DNA of 64,000 nucleotides from assembly GCA_014649575.1 (NCBI GenBank), contig BMTH01000002.1, positions 500,423 through 564,422 of the forward strand. Reading direction: 5' to 3'. The translations under genes and the position numbers were made by a program. This document shows, in pieces, positions 52,757-61,828 of the stretch (its first letter is position 1; every line of letters starts with the position of its first letter). Under the pieces are notes generated by a model, which did no database searches, was not told the DNA's origin, and was given only the letters and a program-made list of their open reading frames with translations. This DNA is from Streptomyces griseoincarnatus. Its GTDB lineage: Bacteria; Actinomycetota; Actinomycetes; Streptomycetales; Streptomycetaceae.

Positions 52757-54676
52757 TTACAGCGCTGCCGCGCCGTGTTCGCGGAGGGCCTGGTCGTACT
52801 GCTGGAGGACCCAGAGCTCGTTCTGGACGGCGGACAGTTCGGCCTGGTCGGCGTGGTGCGACAGGCGGGCGAGCTTGCCGTTGACCTCGCGGACGCGGCG
52901 CTCGACGGCCCGGCGCCGCACCCGGACCAGCACCTCGCCCGCGTACACCTCGTCGACCGCCCGTCGCATGATCGCCTCGACCGCCAGCTCCGTGACCATG
53001 GCGCGGACGGTGTCGTCGGGGGCCGCGTCGCGGACGCGGATCAGGTACTCCTGCGGGTCCTGGACGCCGTACTCGGCGCCGCCCGCGTCCAGGATCGCCT
53101 GGCGCACGGCCGCGTAGGGCGGGGCGGTGAACTCGTCGACGCCGTAGGCGTCGAAGGCCGGCGAGACCAGCTCCGGGCGCTGGAGGGCGAGCTTGAGCAG
53201 CTCGCGCTCGGTGGCGAAGACCGGGTTGCGGAGGTTCAGGGCGGGGCCGCGCGGGGCGGCCGGGGCGGCGGCGTACTGCTGCTGGGGGCCGCCGTGCTGC
53301 GGGCGGCCGGGCCGCTCGGGGGCGGGCCCCTTGCCGCCGCGGTCGCGGGCCCAGCGGGCGAGCTGGGCGACCCGCTTGACCACGAACTGCGTGTCGAGGA
53401 TGCCGAGCATCCCGGCGAGCTGGACGGCGACCTCGTGCTGGGCGCCGCTGTTCTTGATCCGGGCGACGACCGGGGCGGCCTCGTCCAGGGCGGCGGCACG
53501 GCCGGCCGGGGTGTCCAGGTCGTAGCGGCCGACGATCTGGCGGAGTGCGAACTCGAACAGCGGGGTGCGCGGCTCGACCAGGTCGGTGACCGCCTCGTCG
53601 CCCTTGGCGAGCCGCAGGTCGCAGGGGTCCATGCCGTCGGGCGCGATGGCGATGTACGTCTCGGCGGCGAACTTCTGGTCGTCCTCGAAGGCGCGCAGGG
53701 CGGCCTTCTGCCCGGCCGCGTCACCGTCGAAGGTGAAGATCACACGCGCGGAGCCGTTGTCCATCAGCAGACGCCGGAGGATCTTGATGTGGTCGGTGCC
53801 GAAGGCGGTGCCGCAGGTGGCGATCGCCGTGGTGACGCCCGCGAGGTGGCAGGCCATGACGTCGGTGTAGCCCTCGACGACGACCGCGCGGGAGGACTTC
53901 GCGATGTCCTTCTTCGCCAGGTCGATGCCGTAGAGGACCTGCGACTTCTTGTAGATCCCCGTCTCGGGCGTGTTGAGGTACTTCGGGCCGTTGTCCGCCT
54001 CGTACAGCTTGCGGGCGCCGAAGCCGACGACGTCTCCGCCGATGTCGCGGATGGGCCACATCAGCCGGCCGCGGAACCGGTCGATCGGACCGCGGCGGCC
54101 CTCCTGGGCGAGCCCGGAGAGCACCAGCTCCTTGTCGCTGAACCCCTTGCCGCGCAGGAAGCGGGTGAGGTGGTCCCAGCCCTGGGGGCTGTAACCGACG
54201 CCGAAGTGCACGGCGGCGGCCTGGTCGAAGCCGCGCTCGGCGAGGAAGACCCGGCCGGTCTCCGCCTCGGGGCCGGTCGCGAGCTGTTCCGCGTACCACT
54301 CGGCGGCCAGCTTGTGCGCCTCGACCAGGCGGATGCGCTCCCCGCGCTGGTGGGACGGGTTGTACCCGCCCTCCTCGTAGCGCAGGGTGATGCCGGCCTG
54401 TCCGGCCAGCCGCTCGACCGCCTCCGAGAAGGTGAGGTGGTCGATCTTCATCACGAACGTGATGGTGTCGCCGCCCTCCTGGCAGCCGAAGCAGTGGAAG
54501 AGTCCCTTGCTCGGGCTGACCTGGAAGGACGGCGACTTCTCGTCGTGGAACGGACAGAGGCCCTTGAGGTTGCCGCCGCCCGCGTTCCGCAGCTGGAGGT
54601 ACTCGGACACCACGGCGTCGATCGGGACCGCGTCCCGAACCGCCTTCACGTCCTCGTCGTTGATCCTCCCGGCCAC
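52757..54676 (-). CDS. dnaG: DNA primase DnaG
   Basis: 639 aa. The zinc finger ligands are Cys41, His44, Cys62 and Cys65 (CPFHDEKSPSFQVSP, HCFGCQEGGD). The TOPRIM core has VVVEGYTDVMA (catalytic Glu) and FTFDGDAAGQKAALRAF. A Gly/Pro/Gln-rich linker (about 455-490) leads to the helicase-binding C-terminal domain. The enzyme makes RNA primers for replication. The GTG start has no ribosome site; TAGACT lies seven bases upstream, which fits a leaderless mRNA. The stop is the rare TAA. It is convergent with the AbiEii-like gene, eight bases away. Confidence 0.96.
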   Translation of the reverse strand: MAGRINDEDVKAVRDAVPIDAVVSEYLQLRNAGGGNLKGLCPFHDEKSPSFQVSPSKGLFHCFGCQEGGDTITFVMKIDHLTFSEAVERLAGQAGITLRYEEGGYNPSHQRGERIRLVEAHKLAAEWYAEQLATGPEAETGRVFLAERGFDQAAAVHFGVGYSPQGWDHLTRFLRGKGFSDKELVLSGLAQEGRRGPIDRFRGRLMWPIRDIGGDVVGFGARKLYEADNGPKYLNTPETGIYKKSQVLYGIDLAKKDIAKSSRAVVVEGYTDVMACHLAGVTTAIATCGTAFGTDHIKILRRLLMDNGSARVIFTFDGDAAGQKAALRAFEDDQKFAAETYIAIAPDGMDPCDLRLAKGDEAVTDLVEPRTPLFEFALRQIVGRYDLDTPAGRAAALDEAAPVVARIKNSGAQHEVAVQLAGMLGILDTQFVVKRVAQLARWARDRGGKGPAPERPGRPQHGGPQQQYAAAPAAPRGPALNLRNPVFATERELLKLALQRPELVSPAFDAYGVDEFTAPPYAAVRQAILDAGGAEYGVQDPQEYLIRVRDAAPDDTVRAMVTELAVEAIMRRAVDEVYAGEVLVRVRRRAVERRVREVNGKLARLSHHADQAELSAVQNELWVLQQYDQALREHGAAAL

Positions 54677-54683
54677 GCGTGAA

Positions 54684-54689
54684 GTCTAC
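54684..54689 (-). promoter_or_regulatory. dnaG: Candidate -10 element for leaderless dnaG
   Basis: TAGACT on the minus strand ends seven bases before the GTG of dnaG, and no ribosome site intervenes. No good -35 hexamer is visible at 17-18 bases. Confidence 0.5.
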
Positions 54690-54720
54690 GGGGCGCCTCG
54701 GACATCTCCGGTCGCCACGG

Positions 54721-54790
54721 CACCCTCCAGGGGCGCGGGGCTGTGACATGTGCGGCTCCGCCGCGTGGGCGCGACCAGCCACGACGCCGC
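54721..54790. repeat. Dispersed Streptomyces intergenic repeat
   Basis: CACCCTCCAGGGGCGCGGGG (54721-54740) is identical to 20630-20649. It continues into the common element with GCGGCTCCGCCGC and GGGCGCGACCAGCC. The arms GCGGC/GCCGC can form a small hairpin. It lies between dnaG and the flavoprotein gene. Confidence 0.75.
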
Positions 54791-54822
54791 CGCACCCACG
54801 CCGGACGAGCCCCCGGCACCTC

Positions 54823-56088
54823 CTAGGCGACCAGGCTCTCCAACCGCACGTGCGGATCCGCCAACGCCTCCGTGTCCACCGCCTCCCGGGACCGGATCAG
54901 CGCCTGGATCGGATCCGTGACATCCCACACGTTCACATTCATTCCGGCGAGCACCCGTCCCTCGCGCACCCAGAACGCGATGAACTCCCGCTTCCCCGCG
55001 TCGCCCCGGATCACCACCTGGTCGTAGGACCCGGGCGGCGCCCAGCCCGAGTACTCCATGCCGAGGTCGTACTGGTCGGTGAAGAAGTACGGGACGCGGT
55101 CGTAGATCTCGTCCCGCCCGAGCATCGCCCGCGCCGCCGCCGGACCGCCGTTCAGCGCGTTGGCCCAGTGCTCCACCCGCAGCCGGGTGGAGAACAGCGC
55201 GTGCGGGAAGGACGCGACGTCCCCCGCCGCGTAGATGTCCGGGTCGGACGTGCGCAGCCGCTCGTCGACGAGGACGCCCCCGCCGGACGCGGGGTCCGCC
55301 AGCTCCAGGCCCGCCGCCTCCGCGAGGGCGGTCCGCGGGGCCGCGCCGATCGCGGCGAGCACGGCGTGCGCCGGGTGCTCCTCGCCGTCGTCGGTGCGGG
55401 CGGCGAGGACCATGCCGTCCTGGCCGGTGATCTCGGTGAGCGAGGCGCCGAAGTGGAACCGCACGCCGTGCTCGCGGTGCAGCTCGGCGAAGAGCTGGCC
55501 GAGCTCGGGCCCGAGCACCGAGTGCAGCGGGGCCGGCCCCCGGTGGACGACGGTGACCTCCGCGCCGTAGTGCCGGGCGGCCGCCGCGATCTCCAGGCCG
55601 ATCCAGCCCGCGCCGGCGATCACCAGGTGGCCGTTGTCCCGGCCGAGGGAGGTGAGGACGCCCTTGAGGCGCTCGGAGTGGGCGAGGCGGCGCAGGTGGT
55701 GGACACCGACGAGGTCGGTGCCCGGGATGTCGAGCCGGCGGGGCTCGGCGCCGGTGGCCAGCAGCAGCTTGTCGTAGCGGACGGTGGTGCCGTCCTCGCC
55801 GAAGCGGACGGTCCTCGCGGCGCGGTCGATCGCGGCGACGGTCGCCCCCAGGTGGAGTTCGACGTCGTGCTGCGCGTACCAGGCGGGCTCGTGCACGAAG
55901 ACGCTGTCGCGCTCCGCCGAGCCGAGGAGGTAGCCCTTGGAGAGCGGCGGGCGCTCGTAGGGGTGGTCGCGTTCGTCGCAGATCAGTATCACGCGGCCGG
56001 TGAAGCCCTCCGCTCTCAGCGTCTCGGCCGCCTTGGCGCCGGCCAGGCCGCCTCCCACGATGACGAAAGTCTGATCCGCGTCGACCAC
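54823..56088 (-). CDS. NAD(P)/FAD-dependent ferredoxin-reductase-like protein
   Basis: 421 aa. The FAD loop is FVIVGGGLAGAKAAETL (about 8-24), the NAD loop is LVIAGAGWIGLEIAAAA (about 150-166), the second FAD motif is DIYAAGDVASFP, and a C-terminal domain follows (about 320-421). This is the rhodocoxin/putidaredoxin reductase group, which passes electrons from NAD(P)H to a ferredoxin, often for a cytochrome P450. No ferredoxin or P450 gene is nearby. The GTG start has AAGGAGG seven bases upstream. In a neighbourhood with nitrate reductase, reduction of a ferredoxin for that enzyme is possible. Confidence 0.87.
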   Translation of the reverse strand: MVDADQTFVIVGGGLAGAKAAETLRAEGFTGRVILICDERDHPYERPPLSKGYLLGSAERDSVFVHEPAWYAQHDVELHLGATVAAIDRAARTVRFGEDGTTVRYDKLLLATGAEPRRLDIPGTDLVGVHHLRRLAHSERLKGVLTSLGRDNGHLVIAGAGWIGLEIAAAARHYGAEVTVVHRGPAPLHSVLGPELGQLFAELHREHGVRFHFGASLTEITGQDGMVLAARTDDGEEHPAHAVLAAIGAAPRTALAEAAGLELADPASGGGVLVDERLRTSDPDIYAAGDVASFPHALFSTRLRVEHWANALNGGPAAARAMLGRDEIYDRVPYFFTDQYDLGMEYSGWAPPGSYDQVVIRGDAGKREFIAFWVREGRVLAGMNVNVWDVTDPIQALIRSREAVDTEALADPHVRLESLVA

Positions 56089-56188
56089 GTGATGCCTCCT
56101 TCGAGCGTTGCCATCAGCGAGCCTCCCGCAAGCGGAAGGCCGCGGGAAGGGGGAGTGACCCGATCAGGCCACCCGTCCCACGTCCGTC

Positions 56189-57496
56189 TCACGTCCGGGC
56201 GGTGAGCCGGGCGTGCAGCGAGCGGGCCGACGCGTCCGTCAGGGAGGCGATCTGGTCCACGACGACCCGCTTGCGGGCGCGGTCGTCCGGCGCCCGGTCG
56301 AACAGCGTGCGGAACTGCGGATCCAGCCCCTCGGGCGCGCGGACGGTCAGCGCCTCCGCCAGCTCCAGTACGACGACGCGCTGGTCGGCGCGGAGCCGCT
56401 CCTGCTCGGCGCGCTGCATGACGTACCGGTCGGCGACGGCCTTGAGGACCGCGCACTCCATGCGGGTGGAGCGCGGGACGACCAGCTCGGCCGCGTACCG
56501 GGTGAGGCGGCCGGCGCCCCAGGCCTGCCGGGTGGCGCCCTCGGCGGCGAGGCAGAAGCGGCCGATGAGCTGGCTGGTGGCGTCCTTGAGGCGGGCCTGG
56601 GCGACGGCGGTGCCGTCGTAGCCGTGCGGCCACCACTCCTGGGCGAGCAGCCGGTCGAGGGCCTCGGCCAGTTCGGCGGGGTCGGTGTCCGCCGGGACGT
56701 ACCGGCCGACGGCGACCGCGAACACGGCGTCCCGCTCGGGGTCGGCGTGCAGGCAGTTGGGGTCGATGTGGCCCGCGTGCAGGCCGTCCTCCACGTCGTG
56801 GACCGAGTACGCCACGTCGTCGGCCCAGTCCATGACCTGCGCCTCGAAGCAGGTGCGGGTGCCGGGGGCGTCCTTGCGGAGCCATTCGAAGACGGGGCGG
56901 TCGTCGTCGTAGACGCCGAACTTCACGGAGGCCGGGTCGGTGGGGTGGGCGCCCCGCGGCCAGGGGTATTTGGTGGCCGCGTCGAGGGCGGCCCGGGTGA
57001 GGTTGAGGCCGACGGAGCCGTCGGGGGTGAACCGCTTGGGCTCGATGCGGGTGAGCAGCCGCAGCGACTGGGCGTTGCCCTCGAAGCCGCCGCAGTCCTC
57101 GGCGAACTCGTTCAGCGCCTGTTCGCCGTTGTGGCCGAAGGGCGGGTGGCCGAGGTCGTGGGAGAGGCAGGCGGCCTCCACCAGGTCGGGGTCGCAGCCG
57201 AGGGCGGCGCCCAGCTCCCGGCCGACCTGGGCGCATTCCAGGGAGTGGGTGAGGCGGGTGCGGGGGCTGGCGTCCCACACCTGGCTCTGCTCTCCGGGGG
57301 TGACGACCTGCGTCTTGCCGGCGAGGCGGCGCAGCGCCGCGGAGTGCAGCACGCGGGCCCGGTCGCGCTGGAAGGCGGTGCGGCCGGGCCGCTTGTCGGG
57401 CTCGGCGGCCCAGCGCTCGACGGCCGACGGGTCGTACCCGGCGGGCGGGAGGTGGGGGGCGGACGGGTCGGTCGTGCCGGACGTGATGCCTTCCAT
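56189..57496 (-). CDS. dgt: Deoxyguanosinetriphosphate triphosphohydrolase (dGTPase)
   Basis: 435 aa. The HD-domain ligands lie at His84 (RLTHSLE), His113-Asp114 ([16 protein letters not shown]) and the later Asp of [14 protein letters not shown]. The N-terminal [27 protein letters not shown] is the family start. The enzyme hydrolyses dNTPs to nucleoside plus triphosphate. Its gene is separated from dnaG only by the flavoprotein gene. The ATG at 57496 has no ribosome site; TACTGT ends six bases before it, again suggesting a leaderless message. Confidence 0.93.
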   Translation of the reverse strand: MEGITSGTTDPSAPHLPPAGYDPSAVERWAAEPDKRPGRTAFQRDRARVLHSAALRRLAGKTQVVTPGEQSQVWDASPRTRLTHSLECAQVGRELGAALGCDPDLVEAACLSHDLGHPPFGHNGEQALNEFAEDCGGFEGNAQSLRLLTRIEPKRFTPDGSVGLNLTRAALDAATKYPWPRGAHPTDPASVKFGVYDDDRPVFEWLRKDAPGTRTCFEAQVMDWADDVAYSVHDVEDGLHAGHIDPNCLHADPERDAVFAVAVGRYVPADTDPAELAEALDRLLAQEWWPHGYDGTAVAQARLKDATSQLIGRFCLAAEGATRQAWGAGRLTRYAAELVVPRSTRMECAVLKAVADRYVMQRAEQERLRADQRVVVLELAEALTVRAPEGLDPQFRTLFDRAPDDRARKRVVVDQIASLTDASARSLHARLTART

Positions 57497-57502
57497 GACC
57501 CG

Positions 57503-57508
57503 ACAGTA
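57503..57508 (-). promoter_or_regulatory. dgt: Candidate -10 element for leaderless dgt
   Basis: TACTGT on the minus strand ends six bases before the ATG of dgt, with no ribosome site between. The geometry is the same as at dnaG. Confidence 0.45.
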
Positions 57509-57545
57509 GCCCCGGCCGGTGACATGCCGGACACCGGTGGTCGTG

Positions 57546-58346
57546 TCAGGCCGTCGCCAGGGCGGCCGGCCCGACGGCCGGGGTTCCGGGGCGCAGTGCC
57601 TGGTCGTAGCGGTGGAGGAGCAGGCGGGCCGTCGCGGGGTGGGTGCCCAGCGGGTCGGAGACGGTGCCGGGCGCCGCGTCCGCGCACTCGGCGGCGAACC
57701 GGCCGGGCGCGGTGAAGCAGGAGGCGACGGCGACCCGGGTGCGGCCGCGTGCGGCGAGGGCGCGGACCGCCTCGGGCACGGTGGGCGCGGCGGCGGAGGC
57801 GTAGGCGGGGACGACGGGCACGCCGAGCCGGGCGGCGAGCAGGGCGGCGAGGTGTGCGGTGTCGGCGCGGGATGCGGGCGCGCGGGACCCGGCGGCGGCC
57901 AGCACGACGGCGCTGCGGCGGCGCTCCCCCGCGTCCCGGGGCTCCCGCCAGCCCGCCTCGGTGAGCCGGGCGTGCAGGGCGTCGACGAGAAGGGGGTGCG
58001 CGCCGAGCGGGGCGGCGACGCGGGTGGGCAGGGGCGCCGCGGCGGCGGCGTCGGGGATGTCCCGGGTGACGTGGTGGCCGCGGCCGAACAGCAGCGGGAC
58101 GAGCACGGCGGACCCGGCGCCGGAGGCGGCCAGCTCGTCGAGGGTGTCGGGGAGCAGCGGGGCGTTCAGCTCGATGTGGCCCAGGTGCACCGGCAGGCCG
58201 GGCCGCAGCGCGCGGACCCGCTCCAGCAGCCGCAGCGCGGTGGCCAGGGCGCGCGGGTCGCGGCTGCCGTGGGCCACCACGACGAGGGCGGGGGGCGGGG
58301 CGGCCGGTCGGGGCCGGGCGCCGGGGTGCGTCGAATACGCCGTCAT
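57546..58346 (-). CDS. Sirohydrochlorin chelatase-like protein (CbiX family)
   Basis: 266 aa with two CbiX repeats. The first has [17 protein letters not shown] (metal-binding His, about 22-38) and [17 protein letters not shown]. The second has [17 protein letters not shown] and [15 protein letters not shown], with the second-copy His lost, as in many fused members. The family inserts iron or cobalt into sirohydrochlorin, the iron form giving siroheme for nitrite and sulfite reductases. A GlnR-like box begins 23 bases upstream of the ATG. With nitrate reductase 1.3 kb away, siroheme for nitrite reductase is the likely purpose. Confidence 0.82.
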   Translation of the reverse strand: MTAYSTHPGARPRPAAPPPALVVVAHGSRDPRALATALRLLERVRALRPGLPVHLGHIELNAPLLPDTLDELAASGAGSAVLVPLLFGRGHHVTRDIPDAAAAAPLPTRVAAPLGAHPLLVDALHARLTEAGWREPRDAGERRRSAVVLAAAGSRAPASRADTAHLAALLAARLGVPVVPAYASAAAPTVPEAVRALAARGRTRVAVASCFTAPGRFAAECADAAPGTVSDPLGTHPATARLLLHRYDQALRPGTPAVGPAALATA

Positions 58347-58368
58347 GCAGCGAGCGTGACCGGACGAG

Positions 58369-58395
58369 GTTGCCCTGCCGTTGCACCGGGGTCAC
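58369..58395 (-). promoter_or_regulatory. Candidate GlnR box upstream of the chelatase gene
   Basis: On the minus strand GTGAC-n6-GCAAC-n6-GCAAC has exact 11-base spacing. The GlnR consensus in Streptomyces is gTnAc-n6-GaAAc repeated. The first base of the box is 49 bases before the start codon, one base off the geometry of the nitrate reductase box. Confidence 0.55.
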
Positions 58396-58545
58396 GGGTG
58401 TTTGCGGGGTGTTCACGCGGGGGCGGGGGTCGGTGTGAGGTGGCGGATCTCGCCTTTGCGCCGTGAGGCCGGTCACAGGGCGCGAACCGCGGGCCCCGGC
58501 CTGGCGTCCTACCGGGTCCAGGACCGACCCGGGGGAGGCCGTCCC

Positions 58546-59250
58546 ATGCGCCGTATCACCGTCCGCCGTCCACGGCTGCCGCGCACCCGCGCGGGACGGC
58601 GGCGGCTGGTGCAGGCCCTTGCGGCGGTGTGCGTGCTGGCGCTGCTGCCGGCGACCTGGCTGCGGCTGAGCACGGGCGACCGGCTGCGCACCGTCGCCGA
58701 CGTGCCGCACATTGAGGTGGCCGTGGTGTTCGGCGCGGGGCTGTGGGACGGGGAGCCGTCGCCGTACCTCGCGCACCGGCTGGACGCGGCGGCGGAGCTG
58801 TACCGCGCGGGGCGGATCCGGGTGGTGCTGGTCACCGGCGACAACAGCCGGAAGGACTACGACGAGCCGGACGCGATGCGCGCCTATCTGACCCGGCACG
58901 GGGTGCCGGACGCGCGGATCGTCAGCGACTACGCGGGCTTCGACACGTGGGACTCCTGCGTCCGCGCCCGGAAGATCTTCGGGGTGGACCGGGCGGTGCT
59001 GATCAGCCAGGGCTTCCACATCCGCCGCGCGGTGGCCCTGTGCGAGGCGGCCGGCGTCACGTCGTACGGCGTCGGCGTGGACGACCGCCACGACGTCACC
59101 TGGTACTACGGCGGCGCGCGCGAGGTCCTCGCGGCGGGCAAGGCGGCCCTGGACGCGGCGTTCCGCCCGGATCCCCATTTCCTGGGGCCGGAGGAGCCGG
59201 GGGTGCGGAGGGCGCTGGCGGACGCGCGAGGGTCCGGCACGCCGGGCTGA
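58546..59250 (+). CDS. SanA/YdcF-like (DUF218) membrane-anchored protein
   Basis: 234 aa. A basic N-terminus and one helix (about 22-40, LVQALAAVCVLALLPATWL) anchor a DUF218 domain: VAVVFGAGLWDGEPSPYLAHRLDAA, VVLVTGDNS, YAGFDTWDSCVRARKIF and LISQGFHIRRAVALCEAAGV. SanA-like proteins act in envelope integrity and vancomycin tolerance; the biochemical activity is not known. GGGGGAGG lies seven bases before the ATG. It is divergent from the chelatase gene. Confidence 0.86.
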   Translation: MRRITVRRPRLPRTRAGRRRLVQALAAVCVLALLPATWLRLSTGDRLRTVADVPHIEVAVVFGAGLWDGEPSPYLAHRLDAAAELYRAGRIRVVLVTGDNSRKDYDEPDAMRAYLTRHGVPDARIVSDYAGFDTWDSCVRARKIFGVDRAVLISQGFHIRRAVALCEAAGVTSYGVGVDDRHDVTWYYGGAREVLAAGKAALDAAFRPDPHFLGPEEPGVRRALADARGSGTPG

Positions 59251-59261
59251 GGGGCGGGCCC

Positions 59262-59278
59262 GGTACTCGACGAGTACC
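59262..59278. promoter_or_regulatory. Perfect palindromic operator of the RHH antitoxin
   Basis: GGTACTCGACGAGTACC has perfect 8-bp arms around one central base. It ends eight bases before the GTG of the ribbon-helix-helix gene, the expected place for an autoregulatory site. Confidence 0.7.
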
Positions 59279-59286
59279 TTTCCCTC

Positions 59287-59541
59287 GTGGCGGATACGAC
59301 GCGGATCACGGTGACGCTCACGGCGGAGCTCGTCGCCGCCCTGAAGGAACTGACCGACGACGTCTCGGGGTATGTCGCCGAAGCGGCCGCCCGTGAGCTG
59401 CGGCGGCGGCTGGTCGAAGCCGATCTTCAACGCCATCAGGAAAAGCATGGAGTCTTCACCGAAGCGGAACTGGCGGATGCCCGTTCCCGAATCGGCGGGC
59501 ACACCCGTGCCGGCGCGTCGGCGGGCAGGTCGAGCCGGTGA
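59287..59541 (+). CDS. Ribbon-helix-helix (CopG-like) antitoxin-type protein
   Basis: 84 aa. The N-terminal strand TTRITVTLTAELVAALKELT and the following helix VSGYVAEAAARELRRRL form a CopG/RHH DNA-binding unit. The C-terminal tail (ELADARSRIGGHTRAGASAG) is the part that would bind a toxin. The GTG start lies eight bases after a perfect palindrome and has no clear ribosome site. No toxin gene follows: a GTG overlapping its stop opens only 13 codons. It is an orphan antitoxin by context. Confidence 0.78.
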   Translation: MADTTRITVTLTAELVAALKELTDDVSGYVAEAAARELRRRLVEADLQRHQEKHGVFTEAELADARSRIGGHTRAGASAGRSSR

Positions 59542-59579
59542 CCGAGCGGACGGCGGACGCCGCAGCCGGCCCGCGGTGA
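59538..59579 (+). other. 13-codon ORF coupled to the orphan antitoxin
   Basis: A GTG overlaps the antitoxin stop (GTGA), exactly where a toxin gene would start, but the frame ends after 13 codons. It may be the stub of a lost toxin gene or chance. Nothing else in the 110 bases to nasA looks like coding sequence. Confidence 0.3.
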
Positions 59580-59638
59580 CGTCACGCCGGCCCCTCACCA
59601 CGCCTCCCGTCCGGAGGAGAGGGCACCGTGTCCGGGGT

Positions 59639-59665
59639 GTAACAGCGGTCGGCGTGGTGCGTAAC
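59639..59665 (+). promoter_or_regulatory. nasA: Candidate GlnR box upstream of nitrate reductase
   Basis: GTAAC at 59639 and GTAAC at 59661 are 22 bases apart, the spacing of GlnR a-sites; the intermediate site does not match. CAGTCT at 59676-59681 ends seven bases before the ATG and could be the -10 of a leaderless message. GlnR control of nasA is known in S. coelicolor. Confidence 0.55.
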
Positions 59666-59688
59666 ACCGGCGCCGCAGTCTGGGCCGT

Positions 59689-61800
59689 ATGCGAGAAACC
59701 GTGACGTCCACGCACTGCCCCTACTGCGCGCTGCAGTGCGGCATGAACCTCACGCCGACCGCCGACGGGCGGACCGTCGAGGTGAGCGAGCGCGTGGACT
59801 TCCCGGTGAACCGGGGGGCGCTGTGCGGGAAGGGGCGGACCGCCCCGGCCGTGCTGTCGTCGGCCGTGCGGCTGACCTCGCCGCTGGTCAGGTCGGCGGC
59901 GGGCACGCTGGAGCCGGCCTCCTGGGAGGAGGCCCTGGACCGGATCGCCGAGGGGATCGGCGGTGCCCGCGCGGAGCACGGCGCGGACGCGGTCGGGGTG
60001 TTCGGCGGGGGCGGTCTCACCAACGAGAAGGCGTACGCGCTGGGGAAGTTCGCCCGGGTGGTGCTGGGCACCTCGCAGATCGACTACAACGGCCGGTTCT
60101 GCATGTCGTCGGCCGCCGCCGCGGGAGGCAGGGCGTTCGGGCTCGACCGGGGGCTGCCGTTCCCGCTGGAGGACATCCCGAGGACGGGCTGCGTGATACT
60201 CGTCGGCTCCAACCCGGCCGAGACCATGCCCCCGGCCCTGCGCTACTTCACCGAGCTGAAGGAGAACGGCGGCACCCTGATCGTCGTCGACCCGCGCCGC
60301 ACGCGCACCGCCGAGCAGGCCGACCTGCATCTGGCGCCGCGCCCCGGCACCGATCTCGCGCTGGCCCTGGGCCTGCTGCACCTCGTCGTCGCCGAGGGCC
60401 GCACCGACGAGGAGTACATCCGGGAGCGCACGGCCGGCTGGGAGGACACCCGGGCCGCGGCGATGGCGCACTGGCCGGAGTACGTGGAGCGGATCACGGG
60501 CGTGCCCGTACCCCAACTACGCGAGGCCGTGCGGATGTTCTGCGAGCCGGAGCACGCGATGGTGCTCACCGCGCGGGGTCCGGAACAGCAGTCCAAGGGC
60601 ACCGACACGGTGAGCGCGTGGATCAACCTGGCCCTGGCGACCGGCCGGCCCGGCCGCCCGCTGTCCGGGTACGGCTGCCTCACCGGGCAGGGCAACGGGC
60701 AGGGCGGCCGCGAACACGGCCAGAAGGCCGACCAGTTGCCCGGCTACCGCAAGCTGACCGACCCGGCCGCGCGGGCACACGTGGCACAGGTGTGGGACGT
60801 GGACCCGGACAGCCTGCCGGGACCGGGCCGCAGCGCCTACGAACTGCTGGACGCGCTGGGCACGGACATCCGCGCCCTGCTGCTGATGGGCTCCAACCCG
60901 GTGGTGTCGGCGCCGCGCGCCGCGCACGTCGAGGAGCGCATCCGCTCGCTGGACTTCCTCGCGGTGTGCGACGTGGTGCTGTCGGAGACGGCCGAACTCG
61001 CCGACGTCGTCCTGCCGGTGACGCAGTGGGCGGAGGAGACGGGCACCACCACCAACCTGGAGGGCAGGGTGCTGCTGCGCCGCCGCGCGATCACCCCGCC
61101 GACGGGCGTGCGCAGCGACCTGGAGGTGCTGCACGAGCTCGCGGCGCGGCTGGGCGGCGAGGGCAGCCCGGAGAAGCGCTTCCCGGCCGACCCCGAGGAG
61201 GTCTTCGAGGAGCTGCGGCGGGCGAGCGAGGGCGGGCCGGCCGACTACTCGGGGATCACCTACCGCCGGCTCGCCGAGGAGAACGGCGTGTTCTGGCCCT
61301 GCCCCTCCCCCGGCGCGGCGGCCGAGGCGACCGTCCACCCCGGCACCCCGCGCCTCTTCCTCGACCGGTTCGCCACCGAGGACGGCCGGGCCCGGTTCGT
61401 GCCGGTGTCGCACCGGGCCGTCGCCGAGGAACCCGACGAGGAGTACCCGGTGCTGCTCACCACCGGGCGGGTCGTCGCGCAGTACCAGTCCGGCGCCCAG
61501 ACGCGCCGCGTGGACGAGCTGAACACCGCCGCGCCCGGCCCGTTCGTGGAGCTGCACCCGCGCCTCGCGCGGCGGATCGGCGCCGCCGAGGGCGAGCCGG
61601 TGGCCGTGGTGTCACGGCGCGGCCGGGCGGTGGCCCCGGCCCGGATCACCACGTCGATCCGTCCGGACACGGTGTTCATGCCGTTCCACTGGGCCGGTGA
61701 GGGCCGCGCCAACACCCTCACCAACCCCGCCCTCGACCCGACGTCGAGGATGCCGGAGTTCAAGGCGTGCGCGGTACGCCTGGAGGCGGTACGCCCGTGA
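59689..61800 (+). CDS. nasA: Assimilatory nitrate reductase catalytic subunit
   Basis: 703 aa molybdopterin oxidoreductase. The 4Fe-4S cluster ligands are Cys10, Cys13, Cys17 and Cys46, and the molybdenum ligand is Cys138 in YNGRFCMSS. The MGD-binding blocks VGSNPAE, GYGCLTGQGNGQGGREHGQK, LLMGSNP and the C-terminal FHWAGEGRANTLT are present. There is no signal peptide, so it is the cytoplasmic assimilatory type that reduces nitrate to nitrite with ferredoxin or NADH-derived electrons. A GlnR-like box lies 24-50 bases upstream of the ATG, which lacks a ribosome site. Confidence 0.92.
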   Translation: MRETVTSTHCPYCALQCGMNLTPTADGRTVEVSERVDFPVNRGALCGKGRTAPAVLSSAVRLTSPLVRSAAGTLEPASWEEALDRIAEGIGGARAEHGADAVGVFGGGGLTNEKAYALGKFARVVLGTSQIDYNGRFCMSSAAAAGGRAFGLDRGLPFPLEDIPRTGCVILVGSNPAETMPPALRYFTELKENGGTLIVVDPRRTRTAEQADLHLAPRPGTDLALALGLLHLVVAEGRTDEEYIRERTAGWEDTRAAAMAHWPEYVERITGVPVPQLREAVRMFCEPEHAMVLTARGPEQQSKGTDTVSAWINLALATGRPGRPLSGYGCLTGQGNGQGGREHGQKADQLPGYRKLTDPAARAHVAQVWDVDPDSLPGPGRSAYELLDALGTDIRALLLMGSNPVVSAPRAAHVEERIRSLDFLAVCDVVLSETAELADVVLPVTQWAEETGTTTNLEGRVLLRRRAITPPTGVRSDLEVLHELAARLGGEGSPEKRFPADPEEVFEELRRASEGGPADYSGITYRRLAEENGVFWPCPSPGAAAEATVHPGTPRLFLDRFATEDGRARFVPVSHRAVAEEPDEEYPVLLTTGRVVAQYQSGAQTRRVDELNTAAPGPFVELHPRLARRIGAAEGEPVAVVSRRGRAVAPARITTSIRPDTVFMPFHWAGEGRANTLTNPALDPTSRMPEFKACAVRLEAVRP

Positions 61801-61828
61801 GCGCACCGCCTCCGGGACAGGGGGCGGG

